This document shows, in pieces, positions 21,843 to 24,675 of a DNA stretch of 24,675 nucleotides. This stretch comes from UBA2965 sp036526135. Its GTDB lineage: Bacteria; Pseudomonadota; Gammaproteobacteria; Pseudomonadales; Azotimanducaceae. Below the pieces are notes generated by a model. It did not search any database. It was not told where the DNA came from and worked only from the letters and a program-made list of their open reading frames with translations. Each line of letters opens with the position of its first letter. The first letter of the stretch is position 1. The DNA is taken from positions 1 through 24,675 of the forward strand of contig DATCZA010000016.1 of the NCBI GenBank assembly GCA_036526135.1, in the 5' to 3' direction. The position numbers and the translations under genes were made by a program.

Positions 21843-23210
21843 GTGGACTACCTGCCGCTCTTTCTCGACCTCAAGCAGCGCCCCTGCCTCGTGGTGGGTG
21901 GTGGCGAGGTGGCCAGGCGCAAGATCGAGCTGCTCATCCGGGCCGGCGCAGCCATCTTCATCGTCTCGCCGGAGTTGAGCGAGGCGACCCGCGCTCTGGT
22001 GGACGAGCGCGGTCTGGACGTCGTTCCGCGTCGGTTCAGGCCGAGCGACGTGGAGGGGCACTATCTGGTGGTCGCGGCCACCAACGATCCGGACGTCAAC
22101 CGCATCGTCTACGACATGTGCGTCTCGCGGCGGATACTGGTTAACACCGTTGACCAGCCTGAGCTTTGCAGCGCGATCTTTCCGAGCATCGTGGACCGTT
22201 CGCCCGTAGTGGTAGCCGTTTCCACCGGCGGCAGTTCCCCCACGCTGGCCCGCGTCGTGCGCGGCTGGCTCGAAGCCCGCCTGCCGGCCCGGCTTGGCGA
22301 GCTGGCCGGCTTCGTGAAAGAACGGCGCGAGCGGGTCAAGAGCGTGCTCGGCAGCGAATCCGAGCGCCAGGCATTCTGGGAGGCACTGATTCAGGGTCCT
22401 GTGGCCGAGCAGGTGCTGACCGGCCGCGACGAGGAGGCTGCCGCGGCGTTCGACGAGCTCCTGCCGGCGGCTGCCGAAACCGCTCGCCGAGGATCGGTCG
22501 CTCTGGTGGGGGCGGGTCCCGGCGATCCGGAGCTCCTGACCTTAAAGGGCCTGCGCCTGCTGCAGGCGGCCGACGTCATTCTCTACGACAACCTGGCCAA
22601 CCAGCGCCTGCTCGACTACGCCCGGCGGGACGCGGCGAAGATCTACGTCGGCAAGAAACGCAAGTTTCCCGGCATCCGGCAGGAGGGCATCAACGCGCTC
22701 CTCGTCGAGCATGCCCTGGCCGGGCGGCACGTGGTCAGGCTGAAGGGCGGGGATCCGTTCATCTTCGGGCGCGGGGGAGAGGAGACGGAGACCCTTGCCG
22801 AGCATGATATCCCCTGCATCGTGGTGCCCGGCATCACGGCAGCGCTGGGAAGCGCGAGCTACGCGGGCATTCCGCTGACCCATCGCGACGTCTCCCAATC
22901 CGTGCGCTTCGTGACCGGCCATCGCGTCTACGATCACGTCAATCTGGATTGGCCGGAGCTCGCCAAGCCGGGCCAGACCCTCGTGATTTACATGGGCCTG
23001 ACCTGGCTCGAGGAGATTCTGGACAAGCTCGTCGGTCACGGCATGGATCCGGCAACCCCGGCCGTCCTGGTAGAGAAGGCCACGCTGCCCGAGCAGAGGG
23101 TGGTGGAGGGCACGGTTGCCGACCTGGCGGAGAAGGTTCGGTCCAGTGACGTGAAGGGTCCGACGACGGTCATCGTCGGCGAGGTCGTTCGGTACCGATC
23201 AGGCCGGTAG
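21843..23210 (+). CDS. cysG: Siroheme synthase CysG (methyltransferase, dehydrogenase, ferrochelatase)
   Basis: This 455-residue fusion makes siroheme, the cofactor of sulfite and nitrite reductases, from uroporphyrinogen III. The N-terminal dehydrogenase/chelatase domain (1-113) has the NAD loop VVGGGEVARRK (17-27) and the catalytic Asp104 in NTVDQP. The linker STGGSSP has Ser127-Thr128, where the enteric enzyme has Ser-phosphoSer128. The C-terminal methyltransferase (from about 216) has VGAGPGDPELLTLKG (222-236), Asp249 in LYDNL, GGDPFIFGRGGEE (302-314) and YMGL. GTG 21843 fits the family N-terminus MDYLP; there is no clear ribosome site. It ends the ftsK operon and converges with tusE, 20 bp between stops. 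Confidence 0.95.
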   Translation: MDYLPLFLDLKQRPCLVVGGGEVARRKIELLIRAGAAIFIVSPELSEATRALVDERGLDVVPRRFRPSDVEGHYLVVAATNDPDVNRIVYDMCVSRRILVNTVDQPELCSAIFPSIVDRSPVVVAVSTGGSSPTLARVVRGWLEARLPARLGELAGFVKERRERVKSVLGSESERQAFWEALIQGPVAEQVLTGRDEEAAAAFDELLPAAAETARRGSVALVGAGPGDPELLTLKGLRLLQAADVILYDNLANQRLLDYARRDAAKIYVGKKRKFPGIRQEGINALLVEHALAGRHVVRLKGGDPFIFGRGGEETETLAEHDIPCIVVPGITAALGSASYAGIPLTHRDVSQSVRFVTGHRVYDHVNLDWPELAKPGQTLVIYMGLTWLEEILDKLVGHGMDPATPAVLVEKATLPEQRVVEGTVADLAEKVRSSDVKGPTTVIVGEVVRYRSGR

Positions 23211-23230
23211 GCGGCGCTGATCCGCGGCGC

Positions 23231-23551
23231 TCAAAGGCAGTTGGTCGGGCGCGGCAGCCCGGCGATCTTCGCTAGGAGCTTTGCGGGACTCCCGGGAAAG
23301 AGCTTGAGCAGGTAGATGCTGTTACCTTTCTCTTCGCCCAGCTGTTCGCGGGTGTGCTTTACCAGCACCCGCATGGCCGGGGAAACCTCGAACTGGTCGT
23401 AGAACGCGCGGATGATTTGGATCAGCGCCCAGTGATCGTCCGTCAACGAGATGCCCTCATTGGCCGCCAGCTGCTCGGCCACGGCTTCGGACCAGTCAGC
23501 CAGGTCGACGAGATAGCCTTCCTTATCCGTCTCTATTGAGGCCTCCTGCAT
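23231..23551 (-). CDS. tusE: Sulfurtransferase TusE (DsrC/TusE family)
   Basis: The 106-residue protein takes persulfide sulfur from TusBCD and presents it to MnmA for 2-thiouridine in tRNA. The C-terminus GLPRPTNCL holds the conserved penultimate Cys105. The second cysteine that true DsrC has 11 residues earlier is an Ala here, so it is assigned to TusE and not to a dissimilatory sulfur protein. LTDDHWALIQIIRAFY and NSIYLLKLFPG are family blocks. ATG 23551 lies 2 bases after the tusB stop. It is the last gene of tusDCBE and converges with cysG. Confidence 0.94.
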   Translation of the reverse strand: MQEASIETDKEGYLVDLADWSEAVAEQLAANEGISLTDDHWALIQIIRAFYDQFEVSPAMRVLVKHTREQLGEEKGNSIYLLKLFPGSPAKLLAKIAGLPRPTNCL

Positions 23552-23553
23552 GG

Positions 23554-23817
23554 CTAGCGCCAGGACACGACGGGTTGGTGGTCCTCGACGAGGCGGACGA
23601 AATCCTCGTAGCTCGCGAGCGTCACGTTCTCTCGGAGGCGTCTGGAAAGGCCTCGGGCCATCACGTCTACGTCGATGGCGTGCAGGGGGCGATCGACGTC
23701 GCTCGCTGCAGCGGCATACACGCCGTCCTCGAGCAGGAGGATGGTGTCCTCATCCCGGGCGGTCTCCAGGCAACTCGCCAGTGCCGAGGGACGATTGACG
23801 AGGTGCAGCGTGGACAT
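23554..23817 (-). CDS. tusB: Sulfur relay protein TusB
   Basis: This 87-residue subunit of the TusBCD heterohexamer begins MSTLHLVNRP, the usual TusB start, and continues with ILLLEDGVYAA, a DsrH-like pattern. It contributes to the complex that passes sulfur from TusA to TusE. ATG 23817 overlaps the tusC stop as ATGA. Longer frames extending left through tusC are in the wrong frame for it and are discarded. Cys16 is the only cysteine and its role is uncertain. Confidence 0.92.
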   Translation of the reverse strand: MSTLHLVNRPSALASCLETARDEDTILLLEDGVYAAAASDVDRPLHAIDVDVMARGLSRRLRENVTLASYEDFVRLVEDHQPVVSWR

Positions 23818-24179
23818 CAGTCGTTGAGCACCGCGTCCTGATCCGCCAGCAGCTCGGCCTGCTCGGCTGGCGCCAGCACTTTGACGGCCACCACGAGATC
23901 GGCTGGCGACAGGTTGCGCTCCGCCAACGATCTCTCGCAGGCGAAGAGCCGGGTAATCTCGTACTCGGGCAGAGCCTTGAGCATCTTCCCCACGGTTCGG
24001 GTGCCGATAAGCGCTCCATCCTGATCGGGGACCAGCTGCCAGACACCATCGTCCTTGAACAGCACGCAGACCGTCTGGTCGAAGACCCCGGAGACGAGGG
24101 CGGACTCCAGGGCTTCCGCGGCGTGGCTCGAGCCGTATGGCGTCTGTCGAAGAAGATAGAGGATGCGCTTTGCCATCAT
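23817..24179 (-). CDS. tusC: Sulfur relay protein TusC
   Basis: The 120-residue DsrF-like subunit of TusBCD starts KRILYLLRQTPYGSSHAAEALESAL, a clear TusC pattern, and includes VCVLFKDDGVWQL. TusC is thought to be structural in the relay complex. ATG 24179 overlaps the tusD stop; a second ATG follows immediately at 24176 and either may be used. It overlaps tusB by one base of its stop (ATGA), so the three subunits are translationally coupled. Confidence 0.93.
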   Translation of the reverse strand: MMAKRILYLLRQTPYGSSHAAEALESALVSGVFDQTVCVLFKDDGVWQLVPDQDGALIGTRTVGKMLKALPEYEITRLFACERSLAERNLSPADLVVAVKVLAPAEQAELLADQDAVLND

Positions 24180-24568
24180 GCTGCAAACGTTATTGTTCGG
24201 TCCGCCTCGATCATGGCGTCGGTGAGCTGGCCGAGCCCCACGATCTGAAAGGCCGGGTGGAGGCTGGCAGCGGCCTTCCCGTAACGTTCACGCTCCTCCT
24301 CGTTGAGAATGCCGCGCTTCAGAGCTGCCGCGATGCAGACCGCCAGCTCGATACCGTGCTCCTCGTGAAGTCTCACCCACCGATCGAGGACGGACGCCTC
24401 GTCCTGAGGCGTCACGGCGAGCGCGTCACCGGCACGGGCGCCGTCGTGGTAGAAGAACACGCGGACGATGTCGTGGCCTGCGTCAAGCGCGGCGTGGATG
24501 AATCGGCACGCCGAAGCGCTCGATTCCGAGTTCCAGGGAGGACCATGTACGGCGATAGCAAGTTTCAT
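24176..24568 (-). CDS. tusD: Sulfurtransferase TusD
   Basis: This 130-residue DsrE-like subunit (E. coli 128) carries the active cysteine of TusBCD. Cys78 in LAVCIAAALKRG is at exactly the E. coli position. The N-terminus KLAIAVHGPPWNSESSASA and FFYHDGA are family blocks. ATG 24568 (MKLAIAV) is chosen; a TTG extension to 24616 is unlikely. No good ribosome site precedes the ATG. It is the first gene of tusDCBE, so its promoter should lie at 24569-24675 or beyond the window. Confidence 0.94.
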   Translation of the reverse strand: MKLAIAVHGPPWNSESSASACRFIHAALDAGHDIVRVFFYHDGARAGDALAVTPQDEASVLDRWVRLHEEHGIELAVCIAAALKRGILNEEERERYGKAAASLHPAFQIVGLGQLTDAMIEADRTITFAA

Positions 24569-24675
24569 TCGTTTGTATTGAGGATGATGCCAGCCCGGTG
24601 CGGTTGCGGCATGCAAAATATCCTAGTTCTGCGTGGATTGCCTGCCCGCTTAAACAACCGAGTCTGGCTGACCGG
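24569..24675. other. Region upstream of tusD to the window edge
   Basis: These 107 bases hold no supportable gene. They are expected to contain the tusDCBE promoter, but the only AT-rich element on the minus strand (around 24617-24625) lacks a partner -35, so I do not assign one. Confidence 0.4.

Noticed and set aside
20538..22061. 507-residue minus-strand frame opposite serS and the start of cysG
   Set aside because: Shadow frame spanning two confirmed genes, with no family features.
23231..23551. Dissimilatory DsrC and hence sulfur-oxidising metabolism
   Set aside because: The second conserved cysteine is Ala and only tusBCD neighbours are present, with no dsrAB; TusE fits better.
1..24675. 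Mobile element, prophage, CRISPR or defence system
   Set aside because: No transposase, integrase, phage, Cas or restriction gene is seen, no spaced repeats, and nearly all coding space is conserved core genes.

Overview
The window is a dense stretch of core chromosome from a high-GC gammaproteobacterium that is not an enteric. Protein sequences match Pseudomonas/Escherichia-type families closely, GTG starts are common (thrH, purB, mnmA, moaD, moaE, ftsK, lolA, crcB, cysG), and the order aceA / GNAT / purB / hflD / mnmA / icd / cspD / clpS / clpA / infA / bpt / aat / ftsK / lolA / rarA / crcB / serS / cysG / tus is the Pseudomonas-like version of a well-known syntenic block. I see no mobile element, CRISPR array, tRNA or rRNA, and no gene-free stretch over 300 bases. 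The species cannot be fixed from this alone; a Chromatiales/Ectothiorhodospiraceae-like or related lineage is a guess.

Layout. (1) 1-2652: sulfur and amino acid genes. cysB (+) converges on cysH (-), and thrH (+) is divergent from cysH; LysR-type dyads lie in front of both cysB and cysH. (2) 2722-7855, minus strand: aceA with its own promoter region, then the tightly overlapping operon mnmA - short hflD - purB - GNAT. (3) 7957-9169, plus strand: moaC-moaD-moaE for molybdenum cofactor. (4) 9295-15845: icd converges on and overlaps cspD; cspD is divergent from clpS-clpA; clpA converges on the operon (small protein)-aat-bpt-infA. This puts the leucine N-degron pathway (Aat and Bpt tag, ClpS recognises, ClpA unfolds) in one place. 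(5) 16011-23210, plus strand: ftsK-lolA-rarA-crcB-serS-cysG, mostly overlapping or nearly so. (6) 23231-24568, minus strand: tusD-tusC-tusB-tusE, the sulfur relay for tRNA wobble 2-thiouridine, whose final thiolase MnmA is also in the window. CysH, CysB, CysG (siroheme for sulfite reductase), MoaDE, TusBCDE and MnmA give the window a strong sulfur theme.

Most of this is conserved housekeeping. The most unusual item is an 82-residue HflD that keeps only the C-terminal third of the normal protein yet sits translationally coupled (ATGA and GTGA overlaps) between mnmA and purB. Next come matching ATA-N11-TAT dyads at the cysB and cysH promoters, probable leaderless or near-leaderless starts of cysB and moaC, a GNAT enzyme with an extra C-terminal domain, an acidic-tailed CspD whose stop overlaps the end of icd, and a Thr in CysG where the enteric enzyme has its phosphoserine. 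I found no convincing wholly new multi-gene system.
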